64,000 nt of DNA from contig CM057142.1 of NCBI GenBank assembly GCA_029964075.1, forward strand, positions 30,506,392 through 30,570,391. The letters run 5' to 3'. This document shows, piece by piece, positions 46,101-50,172 of this stretch (position 1 is the first letter of the stretch; the number at the start of each line of letters is the position of its first letter). The notes beneath the pieces are model-generated. The model saw only the letters and a list, made by a program, of their open reading frames with translations. It was not told the origin of the DNA and made no database searches. Both the position numbers and the translations under genes were made by a program. Source of the DNA: Patiria pectinifera. Lineage: Eukaryota > Echinodermata > Asteroidea > Valvatida > Asterinidae.

Positions 46101-48587
46101 GTCACCCAGTATCAATCATAACCTAAAATGAGACTTTCAATTCCAGCTTGACTAGCCAAACCACATTTTTTGTATATTTGGGTTGAACGGGTTACCGGAC
46201 AAACTCCTTTATTAACCCTAACCTCCCCAACTCCATCAGAATCCCCATTTTGGTCGATTTTGGGGGACTTGGTCCTGCAGGCCTGGTTTGACTAGATATT
46301 GACGGAGTATGATGGACTTGGGCCTGGAGGCCTAAAGCAAAGCATGCATATATTGGAAGCAAATGTGATTGATGGATTTTGGCGGACTTGGTCCAGTACT
46401 TGGTAAAAGACAGTACTAGAGAATTATGGTTAAAGAGCTACAGCGAGATGCACATTACCATCAAATGTCGCCAGGTATGTACTCCAAGTACCCCCTCAAC
46501 CGTTACAAAGGGAGAGATGGAGGCCAATGGGGTAGACATTCAAACGCAAGTATGTCATGTCATGAGACGCAAGCAAGGACGCCATGGGTTTATGAGCACT
46601 CAGAAGCACATGCGTTGTTTGTGCTGTACGCACGCAAACTAGTACGTGCATGCCATGTGTCCCCCACTGAAGCTTTCGAAAGAAAAGCGTCATCTACTGT
46701 CCGTGTACGTAGTCCGTTACCGTTTAACGCTTTGCTTCCCACCCTTAGGGTCACTCCAGCTTTGTAACCCACATAGACTGGTCAGCCGACTCCAACTACC
46801 TGGTCTCCAACTCAGGAGATTATGAGATCCTGTACTGGAAGGCTGAGAACTGCCGTCAGATCCCCTCAGCTACCAGCATGCGGGACACCGAGTGGGCTAC
46901 CTTCACCTGTGTCTTTGGTTTCCCTGTCTGTGGTAAGAGAATAAAAAGCACTCAGCGGCAGAAATACAGCGTTGCCAACAGTGCTTTCTCTTTATATTTT
47001 ATTTTGTTGTTTCTTCAACTAAATCACAAAGTGAAACTGACTAGGTGCATTATATTTATTCAAAGTTGAACAAAAATGTTGACTGGAGCGGGGTTTGAAC
47101 CTGCAACCTCCGGATTACCGTTCCGGTGCTCTACCAACTGAGGTATCAAACCCTATGTTGGCGGTTCCTAAATTTTGTCAGTGTCTTTGTTCAAGGGGCA
47201 ACCCGTCAGAAGTCGTAAACCCGTATATATGCCAGTGTCCAGGGATCCCGCCCAAATTCATGATGACAGCAAAAGCAGCAATGCTGCAAAAACCAGGAAA
47301 TATCTTGAAACAAATGGCCTTCCGTCTCAGATGACGTTGGTCCAAATCTAGCTGAATGCACTGTGTGGATATGGGGAAGGGTGCTTGCAAAACACCAGTA
47401 TGGAATGTTAGAAATTCTTAGCATTTATTAAGACTGGAATTGAACTTCAACACTGCTTCTAAATTACGCCATTTAGTTTAGTTTTTTTTTTTTTAAGCCC
47501 AGATTGATTTTAAAAAGAAGCTATTTATTAATTGATTAATTTTTGTTGGCAGGTATTTGGCAGGAGGGCAGTGATGGGACTGACATCAATTCTGCCTGTC
47601 GCTCTCATTCCGGTGCAATCCTAGCTACGGGTGATGACTTTGGCAAGATTAACCTCTTCAGCTACCCGGTCACCCAGCCCAAGGTACAGCCAAAAAAATA
47701 GAATGGATGGGAACTTCCGGGGAAATCAGATAACCGTTATCCACTTTGAAAAAAAAAGATTTTGAAAAAAAAGATTTTGAAATCTGAGATTTCTCCCTCC
47801 ACTAACATGACTAAAATAGAGTGTTATGGACTAAGGGTTAGAGTGACCACAAATTTGTATCCTTGTGGAGACACACACAATAGGGAACAAAACATTGTAA
47901 AGGTCTCCACAGGGCAATTTCTATAGATGAATAGGTCTCCACAAGGTTTTCACGAAATAGATATATGGGTTTTACTCAAAAACTAGGAATTTCCAAGGTG
48001 GGTTGATCTGTTGCAAATGGAGAGTTTTAGAAAAGGGATATCAAGTCCAAATTTCAGCCAAGGAAACTAATTCTGGTTAAAATAAGAGCATTTTGAAACT
48101 TCACTTTCAAAATTGAACACTTTACTACACGAGAACAAAGAAATGTCTCCACAAGGATACACATTTTAGAATGGGTGTCCCACTCTAGTGTGGCAGTACA
48201 TATATGGGTTGAAACCTTAATGGGAATAATGGTGTTTGTGTTCGTGGGCAAGACACTGTACTGCAGTTGCCTCTCTCCACCCAGGAGAACAGTTTGCACT
48301 GATCCCAAACAGCTACATAACACTGATCTTATAGCCTGATGAACAGGGGTAATAATTGTGAAGCGCTTTGGGACAATTGTATGAAGTGCTATTAAGCACC
48401 GCATTATTTGTAATTATTTAAGTACATGTTGTAGTTAATTTTTAATTTTTGCATTTCACAGGCTGGTCACAATAGTAACCGTGGTCACAGCAGCCACGTC
48501 ACAGCAGTGGAATTCTCCAGTGACGACACACGTCTCTTCTCGACTGGTGGTCGTGACATGTCCTGCATGCAGTGGAAAGTGGTGTAA
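10074..48587 (+). CDS. EML: EML/EMAP microtubule-associated protein gene, 18 coding exons (whole span)
   Basis: Joining 10074-10192, 12256-12324, 14991-15019, 25579-25705, 26956-27105, 28046-28118, 33413-33514, 34866-34961, 36503-36637, 39155-39254, 40261-40412, 41520-41648, 42714-42848, 44326-44482, 45496-45593, 46749-46932, 47553-47683 and 48462-48587 gives 2112 nt, 703 residues plus TAA. Every junction keeps frame and every intron is GT-AG. The product has a basic S/P/R/K-rich N-terminus (1-70), a HELP motif (WVRIYMRGRPITMFMP near 76-91, WVYGYRGKDCRTN near 114-126) and a tandem WD-repeat propeller with blade ends such as VRIWDS, LSVWNW, FIWAKG, IMWDAE, ILYWKA. By family knowledge EMLs bind microtubules through the basic region and HELP/TAPE domain. 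Length fits the short, coiled-coil-less echinoderm EMAP form. It resembles the EML1/2/4 group; which paralogue cannot be decided here. Introns range from about 0.6 to 10.5 kb and hold most of the transposons. Confidence 0.96.
11704..11950. mobile_element. Harbinger-like MITE, TAA target duplication (short relative)
   Basis: TAA at 11701-11703 and 11951-11953 flank inverted ends GGCCAAAAAAAATAATAGTT and, on the other strand, GGCCAAAAAAATAATAGTTC. The GGCC start and 3-bp TAA/TTA duplication fit PIF/Harbinger-type elements. Related ends occur at 24217-24585 and 53028-53386. Confidence 0.75.
12256..12324 (+). CDS. EML: EML exon 2 (residues 40-62)
   Basis: Acceptor ...CTCTTTCACAG, donor GTAAGT at 12325. 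Encodes NSPRKSASMTNIHKAGEING plus ARP, a basic Ser-rich linker. The entry phase fits both exon 1 and the 5314-5518 exon, so this is the likely first shared exon. Confidence 0.9.
14991..15019 (+). CDS. EML: EML micro-exon 3 (residues 63-72)
   Basis: Only 29 nt, between ...CTCTTTTTGTAG and GTAAGA. Encodes RPSKEALYNP, matching the KEA(L/V)Y segment just before the HELP motif in EML proteins. Both phases fit neighbouring exons. It is followed by the longest intron (15020-25578). Confidence 0.9.
15550..16171. mobile_element. Fold-back element with ~200-bp inverted arms
   Basis: The left arm (about 15550-15745) and right arm (about 15964-16171) are imperfect reverse complements. Paired blocks include CGGAAAACACGTACCGCC with GGCGGTACGTGTTTCCGC, TTTATACCATTTTAA with AAAAATGGTATAAA, and CAAACTCAAGCGATTTCAAG with CTTGAAATCGGTTGAGTTTG. 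The spacer of about 220 bp is not coding. Target duplication not identified. Lies in EML intron 3. Confidence 0.8.
17342..17560. mobile_element. TTAACC-type element with repeated AAATCC motifs, copy 1
   Basis: TTAA at 17338 then CCTTGACTCCC; right end GGGAAGGTTAGGG. The interior is repeated AAGTCCGCCAAAATCCATCA-like units on the left and the inverse (GGATTTTGATGGACTTGG) on the right. The left part matches 46216-46429 in inverse orientation. No right TTAA. Confidence 0.55.
18395..18721. mobile_element. TTAACCCTAAC element with repeated ATCC motifs, copy 2
   Basis: TTAA at 18391-18394 and 18722-18725. Ends CCCTAACCTC and, inverted, CCCTAATGTAC. The interior contains about six units like TCCTGAATCCGCCAAAATCC / CCCAGTT, diverged from each other. 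No ORF. Confidence 0.7.
19092..19429. mobile_element. 8-bp-duplication element whose body is a 15-mer array
   Basis: TGTAATGG at 19084-19091 is repeated exactly at 19430-19437. Inverted ends CGGTAGTAGCGAAAACGAA and, on the other strand, CGATAGTATCGAAAACGAA. The body is about 15 direct copies of a 15-mer (ACGAAGACCCCTAAA) from 19105 to 19320, then inverted copies (GGGTCTTCGTTTTCGAGT) to 19400. An 8-bp duplication suggests a hAT-type mechanism. The lysine/threonine/proline reading frame through it is a by-product of the repeat. Confidence 0.85.
21412..21597. mobile_element. Near-perfect palindromic MITE (84-nt arms)
   Basis: Arms 21412-21495 and 21514-21597 are reverse complements with few mismatches: CTCTTTTCACACTCCGCCA pairs with TGGCGGAAGTGTGAAAAGAG, and CCTCGATCTGACAACTTTAC with GTAAAGTTGCCAGATCGAGG. 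The loop is about 18 nt. No coding. Confidence 0.85.
21976..22225. mobile_element. 8-bp-duplication element built of ATAAGTCCGACGCCTC units
   Basis: CCTGTTAC at 21968-21975 is repeated exactly at 22226-22233. Ends GGGGCCGTATCATAAGTC and, inverted, GGGGTCCGCTCATAAGTC. The body is many copies of GTCGGACTTATGAGGC in one orientation on the right and the inverse near the left end. 250 bp, no ORF. Confidence 0.85.
23805..23920. repeat. Repeated GCGGCTTATACGCCG motif, probable transposon end
   Basis: Four copies of GCGGCTTATA(C/T) between 23809 and 23910, closing with GCGGCTTATATTCCGAAAAT and TACGGTA. The layout resembles the subterminal repeats of the other DNA elements here, but the opposite end was not found. 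Confidence 0.5.
24217..24585. mobile_element. Harbinger-like MITE, TAA duplication, copy 1
   Basis: TAA at 24214-24216 and 24586-24588. Ends GGCCAAAAGAAAAAAGGCTC and, inverted, GGCCAACAAAAAAAAGTCTT. The internal sequence (CGTCGCCGTAGC, GGTTTGACTGGAATCCTGC, TTAGTCGGGCACCATTTGCA) is about 85% like 53028-53386 by eye. Confidence 0.85.
25579..25705 (+). CDS. EML: EML exon 4, HELP motif first half (residues 73-115)
   Basis: Acceptor TCTGACACAG. Encodes DEGWVRIYMRGRPITMFMP, then a stretch ending KLKLEWV, the hydrophobic core of the HELP (hydrophobic EMAP-like protein) motif needed for microtubule association in the family. The only donor that keeps frame with exon 5 is the weak GTATCC at 25706, preceded by T; the nearby GTGTAT two bases upstream would break the frame. 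Confidence 0.93.
26182..26768. mobile_element. 8-bp-duplication (hAT-like) element with GAGTAC arrays
   Basis: GACAACAT at 26174-26181 and GATAACAT at 26769-26776 (one mismatch) flank inverted ends CAGTGTTGTAG / CTACAACACTG. Dense CGAGTACGAGTAC repeats occupy 26205-26345 and 26565-26760; the middle 220 bp is non-repetitive. The 587-bp element lies in EML intron 4. CAGTG ends plus 8-bp duplication fit hAT. Confidence 0.85.
26956..27105 (+). CDS. EML: EML exon 5, HELP second half and first WD blade (residues 115-164)
   Basis: Acceptor ...CTGGAAACAG, donor GTAAGT at 27106. Encodes VYGYRGKDCRTNLHILPTGD, then an AAVVILHNV strand and RHYMGHNDDVK, the conserved GH-D signature of the first propeller blade. 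The intron just upstream carries the GAGTAC-array transposon. Confidence 0.95.
27417..27788 (+). mobile_element. Full-length tRNA-derived SINE
   Basis: The head has an A-box-like TGGCCTCTTGGTTGAGGGCA and B box GGGTTCGAGTCC. Then GTGCAAGCCACTTTGTCACT, the CTCTCCACCCAGGAGTAA core, AATGAGCAGGGGTAATAATG, and an (ATT)n tail at about 27768-27788. Same family as 2963-3258. Confidence 0.8.
28046..28118 (+). CDS. EML: EML exon 6 (residues 165-189)
   Basis: Acceptor ...TTTGTTTACAG, donor GTAAGT at 28119. Encodes CIAIHPNTVTIASGQVAGHD followed by QDEGK, the IHP...IATGQVAG segment invariant in EMLs. Ends in phase 0. Confidence 0.95.
28511..28623. mobile_element. Short palindromic MITE (~45-nt arms)
   Basis: AATAACGTCACACT...CTTTCCTATGGGAGC pairs with GCTCCCATAGGAAAG...AGTGTGACGTCATT. 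The loop of about 22 nt is CAGGTGGGACGAGATCCACC-like. No coding; in EML intron 6. Confidence 0.8.
28640..29115 (-). mobile_element. Retroposon in reverse orientation with (AAT)n end
   Basis: Starts with AATAATAATAATACTACTAC and TATATAGCGCCAAATCCTTC, the inverse of a GGCGCTATATAA + (ATT)n retroposon tail. The rest is A-rich without a recognisable head. Boundary on the right uncertain. Confidence 0.45.
29944..30469. mobile_element. pogo/Tigger-like MITE, TA duplication
   Basis: TA at 29942-29943 and 30470-30471 flank CAGTGAAATCTCGATTAGTT and ...GACTTATCAAGATTTCACTG. The internal AAATCTCAAGGGAATG and GTTTTGACTTATC match the 2876-3343 element. 526 bp; no transposase. Confidence 0.75.
31118..32254. 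mobile_element. Composite element with GGATC(T/A)GATCCACC repeats
   Basis: Left CACCGCGTTCCCACTTG (31124) and right CAAGTGGGAACGGGGTC (32236) are inverted. Motifs GGTGGATCAAG/ATTGCCGGATCTGATCCACC recur near the left end (31150-31245) and densely at 31985-32245, many palindromic. The central 700 bp has no recognised gene. Target duplication unclear (TCTAA on both sides is possible). Confidence 0.55.
32773..33018. repeat. 246-bp intronic duplicate, copy 1
   Basis: Nearly identical to 38018-38264 (for example GAAGCAGTTGCTTGTTTATA, CATGCAGCCCATCCACTGT, GAAAATTGTGGAGTATAGAC). It starts at TCACTTTTGACTGTTACTG and ends ATCGTATATTGCTGA. No terminal inverted repeat or tail. Confidence 0.85.
33413..33514 (+). 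CDS. EML: EML exon 7 (residues 190-223)
   Basis: Acceptor ...TTCTTTGCAG, donor GTAAGT at 33515. Encodes PHVRIWDSVNLNTLHVLGLG, then FFDRAVCCVGFSKC: a WD blade end (VRIWDS) and the GFFDRAV motif characteristic of EML proteins. Confidence 0.95.
33565..34051. mobile_element. Possible inverted-end DNA element
   Basis: TGAGGGTTGCAGGCCAGTAA plus ATCG at the left, and the inverse of TTAGGGTCCAGACCAGTAA at the right. No clear target duplication. Interior has AAAATGGCTCTATTTTGC but no ORF. Confidence 0.4.
34146..34535. mobile_element. TTAA-type MITE, family B copy 1
   Basis: TTAA at 34142-34145 and 34536-34539; inverted ends AGGCATATAGGATCATTTGC and AAGCATATAGGATCATTTGC. Central CATCCTGTGAAATAATGCC is shared with family A. 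390 bp; in EML intron 7. Confidence 0.85.
34866..34961 (+). CDS. EML: EML exon 8 (residues 224-255)
   Basis: Acceptor ...TTCTTGTGTAG, donor GTAAAA at 34962. Encodes DKGVQLLAIDDSNDHVLSVW, then NWEKEKKLADSK. DDSNDHVLSVW is a hallmark EML blade. Phase 0 on both sides. Confidence 0.95.
35031..35204. mobile_element. Short hAT-like element with TTTCAGCTTT repeats
   Basis: Ends CAGGGGTGTGA and TCACACCTCTG. AATTAT precedes the left end and follows the right end. The interior repeats TTTCAGCTTT/TTTTCAGCTG about six times. 174 bp, in EML intron 8. Confidence 0.65.
36271..36435. mobile_element. Palindromic MITE (76-nt arms)
   Basis: GGGAATAAATATGTGCTCGG pairs with CTCGAGCACACATTTATTCCC-like right end, and CTTAGAGTCTGGGTGCTGAT pairs with ATCAGCACCCAGACTCTAAG exactly. 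The loop is TCGCCTCCGGCTC. It stops about 70 bp before exon 9. Confidence 0.85.
36503..36637 (+). CDS. EML: EML exon 9 (residues 256-300)
   Basis: Acceptor ...TTTGCTCCAG, donor GTGAGT at 36638. Encodes a blade with AEFHPLIENQMVSCGKGHLL then FWTLDNNKLVKKAGIFE. The CGK-HL-FWTL segment is the family pattern. Confidence 0.95.
37041..37391. mobile_element. TTAA-type MITE with GCGACCTGAG repeats
   Basis: TTAA at 37037-37040 and 37392-37395. Ends AGCCGGCCTCAGGTCGACC and, inverted, GCCTGCCTCAGGTCAACCC. The interior repeats GCGAC / TTGCGACCTGAG several times in both orientations. 351 bp. Confidence 0.75.
38018..38264. repeat. 246-bp intronic duplicate, copy 2
   Basis: Same orientation as copy 1, in EML intron 9. 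Differences seen are single bases (CTGTATACC for CTGTTTACC, GGACCT for GGGCCT) and poly-T length. Either a recently moved unknown element or a segmental duplication. Confidence 0.85.
39155..39254 (+). CDS. EML: EML exon 10 (residues 301-333)
   Basis: Acceptor ...CTTTTCACAG, donor GTAAGC at 39255. Encodes KHDKPKFVLCFTFAGNGDLL, then TGDSNGNIFIWAKG: the PKFVLC...GD..TGDS-GNI-WAKG signature at the junction of the two propellers. Confidence 0.95.
39347..39733. mobile_element. TTAACCCTAAC element with repeated ATCCTCC motifs, copy 3
   Basis: TTAA at 39343 and at 39734; ends CCCTAACTCTC and GGAGGGTTAGGG. Motifs CATCCTCAATCCTGCAAATT and AATCCTCCAACATCATT recur through it. Sits about 90 bp after exon 10. 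Confidence 0.6.
39745..39905. repeat. Dispersed repeat with (ACTG)n, copy 1
   Basis: (ACTG)n at 39799-39822, then TGAGACTTTCAGTCAAGCTC and a CCACCCAAGCCTACTTTT block. A related copy is at 46010-46175. Each lies next to a TTAACCCTAAC element. Confidence 0.55.
40261..40412 (+). CDS. EML: EML exon 11 (residues 334-384)
   Basis: Acceptor ...TCCATTCCAG, donor GTAAGA at 40413. Encodes SNRISQAIKAHEGQIFSLVM, LQDGRFLSGGGKDRKVHIFD and a short tail. AHEG-IF-L and SGGGKDRK are diagnostic for EMLs. Confidence 0.95.
40637..40755. repeat. Short inverted-end repeat (AAGCTAGTTTGGTATT)
   Basis: TAAGCTAGTTTGGTATT and AATACCGAACTGGCTTA are inverted with two mismatches. The same end sequence (TAAGCCAGTTCGGTATT) occurs alone at 32601, so it is likely a small DNA element. 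Confidence 0.45.
40995..41409. mobile_element. Mariner-like MITE with ~140-bp inverted arms, TA duplication
   Basis: TA flanks CAGGGTGACAGGGTGGC and ...GTGGGCCACCCTG. Arms pair over long stretches (GATACCAAGATCGCCCGATT with AATCGGGAGATCTTGGTATC; GTCCAGTAGTTTTTG with CAAAAACTACTGGAC). The left end has an extra CAGGGTGA. It sits about 110 bp before exon 12. Confidence 0.75.
41520..41648 (+). CDS. EML: EML exon 12 (residues 385-427)
   Basis: Acceptor ...CTTTTCTTGCAG, donor GTAAGG at 41649. Encodes LPESTGPCRCLCPGKDKDIY, then VGTTRNAILHGDMEG and TFTPDVV. The IGTTRN-like VGTTRNAIL segment is conserved in the family. Confidence 0.94.
41865..42180 (+). mobile_element. tRNA-derived SINE of a second family
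   Basis: A-box-like TGGCCTAGCGGGCAAGAACA and B box GGGTTCGAGCCC, then GTGCCCTTGAGCAAGGCACT. The body (CACTCGGATGGGACGTAAAG, GTGCACGTAAAAGAAGCC-like) differs from the 2963 family. Tail rich in AAGAAGA. Confidence 0.7.
42714..42848 (+). CDS. EML: EML exon 13 (residues 428-472)
   Basis: Acceptor ...CCCTTCTGCAG, donor GTAATT at 42849. Encodes AHTDECWGLAVHPNQSLFLT, CAYDKHVIMWDAEQHRPLWM and KTMEE: a full blade with GH/D-type start, WGLAVHP and the W-D end. Confidence 0.95.
42955..43030 (-). mobile_element. tRNA-like SINE head (reverse)
   Basis: The - strand reads GGTGGTCTAGTGGTAAGACG (A box) through GGTTGTGGGTTTGAGTCCC (B box), a tRNA-like fold without convincing acceptor pairing. The B-box part recurs at 59055-59090. 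Confidence 0.6.
43155..43531. mobile_element. TTAA-type MITE, family B copy 2
   Basis: TTAA at 43151-43154; right side TTAC. Ends TAGGCATATAGGATCATTTG and, inverted, AGGCGTATAGGATAATTTGC. Strongly similar to 34146-34535 throughout. Confidence 0.8.
44326..44482 (+). CDS. EML: EML exon 14 (residues 473-524)
   Basis: Acceptor ...CCTCATGTAG, donor GTAAGG at 44483. Encodes DPCQSACFHPNGGVVALGMK, TGRWMVLDAQNQDLVTVHTD and GNEQHDIVRYSP. The TGRW-V-D and VTVHTDGNEQ segments are nearly invariant in EMLs. Confidence 0.95.
44667..45169. mobile_element. 8-bp-duplication (hAT-like) element, 503 bp
   Basis: GTAAATGC at 44659-44666 and GTAAATGT at 45170-45177. Ends CAGTGTTGTACTCTAGTCC and, inverted, CGGTGTTGTAGTTGAGTCC, closely matching the ends of 26182-26768. 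Subterminal GTGACTC/GAGTC motifs (GTCCATCACAAGTC; GGTGACTTGTGACGGACTC) but no dense array. No transposase frame. In EML intron 14. Confidence 0.8.
45496..45593 (+). CDS. EML: EML exon 15 (residues 525-557)
   Basis: Acceptor ...CCACTTCCAG, donor GTAAGT at 45594. Encodes DGNYLAVASHDNYIYIYAVT, then EEGRKYNKVGRCS: the SHDN-IYIY blade of the second propeller. Confidence 0.95.
46010..46175. repeat. Dispersed repeat with (ACTG)n, copy 2
   Basis: GACTGACTGACTGACTGACC at about 46067, then ATGAGACTTTCAATTCCAGC and TTGACTAGCCAAACCACATT, matching 39745-39905 loosely. Confidence 0.5.
46216..46429. mobile_element. TTAACCCTAAC element, copy 4
   Basis: TTAA at 46212-46215 and 46430-46433. The right part (TGATGGATTTTGGCGGACTT, GGTCCAGTACTTGGTAAAAG) is the inverse of the left part of 17342-17560. 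Motifs of AAGTCC..AAATCC type on both sides. Confidence 0.65.
46749..46932 (+). CDS. EML: EML exon 16 (residues 558-618)
   Basis: Acceptor ...CCCACCCTTAG, donor GTAAGA at 46933. Encodes GHSSFVTHIDWSADSNYLVS, NSGDYEILYWKAENCRQIPS and on through MRDTEWATFTCVFGFPV. SNSGDYEILYW and EWATFTC are family signatures. Confidence 0.95.
47084..47315 (-). mobile_element. tRNA-like SINE unit plus dispersed body
   Basis: On the - strand, ACCTCAGTTGGTAGAGCACC ... GGAGGTTGCAGGTTCAAACC is a tRNA-like A/B-box unit (47084-47155) with a CCGGA/TCCGG anticodon stem and loop ACGGTAA. The neighbouring block 47165-47310 is shared with 1-220 and lies upstream of the tRNA-like part in its own orientation, which is unusual for a SINE. 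Confidence 0.6.
47553..47683 (+). CDS. EML: EML exon 17 (residues 619-662)
   Basis: Acceptor ...TTTTGTTGGCAG, donor GTACAG at 47684. Encodes IWQEGSDGTDINSACRSHSG, then TGDDFGKINLFSYPV. The GVWPEGSDGTDIN-like motif and TGDDFGK blade match EML C-termini. Confidence 0.95.
47838..48196. mobile_element. Possible element with repeated GTCTCCACA
   Basis: TAGAGTG ... TGTATCCTTGTGGAGAC at the left and GTCTCCACAAGGATACACAT ... CACTCTA at the right are inverted. GTCTCCACA(A/G)GG occurs twice more inside. No matching target duplication found. Confidence 0.45.
48197..48420 (+). mobile_element. Truncated SINE next to the last EML exon
   Basis: Contains GTGGGCAAGACACTGTACTG, CTCTCTCCACCCAGGAG, TGATGAACAGGGGTAATAAT and AAGCGCTTTGGGAC, as in 2963-3258, with a deleted middle and degraded head. 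Ends about 40 bp before exon 18. Confidence 0.75.
48462..48587 (+). CDS. EML: EML exon 18, C-terminus and stop (residues 663-703)
   Basis: Acceptor ...GCATTTCACAG; TAA at 48585-48587. Encodes AGHNSNRGHSSHVTAVEFSS, then DDTRLFSTGGRDMSCMQWKV and V. GHSSHVT, STGG-D and the final QWKV are the conserved closing blade. A SINE ends only about 40 bp before the acceptor. Confidence 0.95.
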   Translation, partial: AGHNSNRGHSSHVTAVEFSSDDTRLFSTGGRDMSCMQWKVV

Positions 48588-49326
48588 ACTCAGCACAATC
48601 GATTTTGTTTTTCTTCCACGGAGCTTCTCTCCTCAAGTGGTTTAAGCACAGATAGCTTTTCAACGTTCCAGGTTGTTTCTATAAAGTAAACAATTCTTCA
48701 GACCTGTATCATGTCTTGTGATTTCTTTCTATAAATGGACGTCTACAAGTTTACATGTGTATTCATAAAAAATATTGGGGAAAGAACCCAAGTTTAGCAT
48801 TTTGTGGCTCCTAATCATCCTTCGAAATGTCTTTTTTTTTTCACGTAAATGACTGTAAAATAGGCTGTTGGATAGACTCGTGTTTAGACTATACATCCTT
48901 ATCTATGAGCACGTTCAGGGGAGGACCATTAGTCAACTAGTGGTTGCTCTGTGACGTAGCTATACCTGCGCTCTTTAAGCATTGTGCGACAACCTGCAGT
49001 CAAATGATGGTCAAAATTTCATATCGAAACTCCTTATTAATTGTGGTTCCCCCTGCCGTGTGATGCGCATGGCTATTGGTAACCAGCGATAGAACCGTGC
49101 CCTGTGGTCCGGTTCCAAATAGTCAGCTAGAGTAGTCCAACCACATCCTGTGTTCAAACTATGTCAAAGTATGGTTAACTATAATTTGCACCCGAACTTG
49201 TTCTTTGCTGTCCGATCAGGTTACAATGAAAGAAACTTTCCCTTGTGAAATTAATCTGCATTTCAGACTTATATTGTTATGAAATCCTGTCTTCAAGTCG
49301 GTAGGGGGAATTTTGAAGTGACCCCA

Positions 49327-50172
49327 TTTCCCGGGTATCTGCTTTGTATTGAACAATTTTTGCACAATTCTGGGTATTCCCCTTTATTAAATGTACAATT
49401 AGGATGGAATAATGTGACTTCAGACGTAATTCACGTAGCTGCTTGACTATAAAGAATGATATTTTGGAACAAAAGAGATATCATGTACATGACCAGTTTC
49501 CTAGGGATTTTTTACGATTTAAAAAAAAATCCCTTTGAAATCTGGAATTTTGAGAATTTTCCATAAAGGTCTCAATCTATAAAGGTTTACATAGAATGGT
49601 TTACATACAAAAGAAATGGGTATTTTGAGGAGTGTGTTTTAGGCAAATACAAACATATATCATCATTGACCCTATGTTGTTTGGGCCCGTGGCAGCCCCC
49701 AAATGCAATTATTTTGTAGGTTTTTCATTTCCCCCCAAATCTCCCCCCGTTTCCCGGGTATCTGCTTTGTATTGAACAATTTTTGCACAATTCTGGGTAT
49801 TCCCCTTTATTAAATGTACAATTAGGATGGAATAATGTGACTTCAGACGTAATTCACGTAGCTGCTTGACTATAAAGAATGATATTTTGGAACAAAAGAG
49901 ATATCATGTACGTGACCAGTTTCCTAGGGATTTTTTACGATTTAAAAAAAAATCCCTTTGAAATCTGGAATTTTGAGAATTTTCCATAAAGGTCTCAATC
50001 TATAAAGGTTTACATAGAATGGTTTACATACAAAAGAAATGGGTATTTTGAGGAGTGTGTTTTAGGCAAATACAAACATATATCATCATTGACCCTATGT
50101 TGTTTGGGCCCGTGGCAGCCCCCAAATGCAATTATTTTGTAGGTTTTTCATTTCCCCCCAAATCTCACCCCT
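49327..50172. repeat. 423-bp tandem duplication, two near-identical units
   Basis: Units 49327-49749 and 49750-50172 both start TTTCCCGGGTATCTGCTTTG. They differ at about one base in the compared text (CATGTACATGACC versus CATGTACGTGACC) until the last bases. Recent duplication, polymorphism or assembly artefact. Confidence 0.92.

Noticed and set aside
47084-47155. Functional tRNA gene
   Set aside because: A and B boxes are good, but the acceptor stem does not pair and the loop has C where U33 is expected; treated as a SINE unit.
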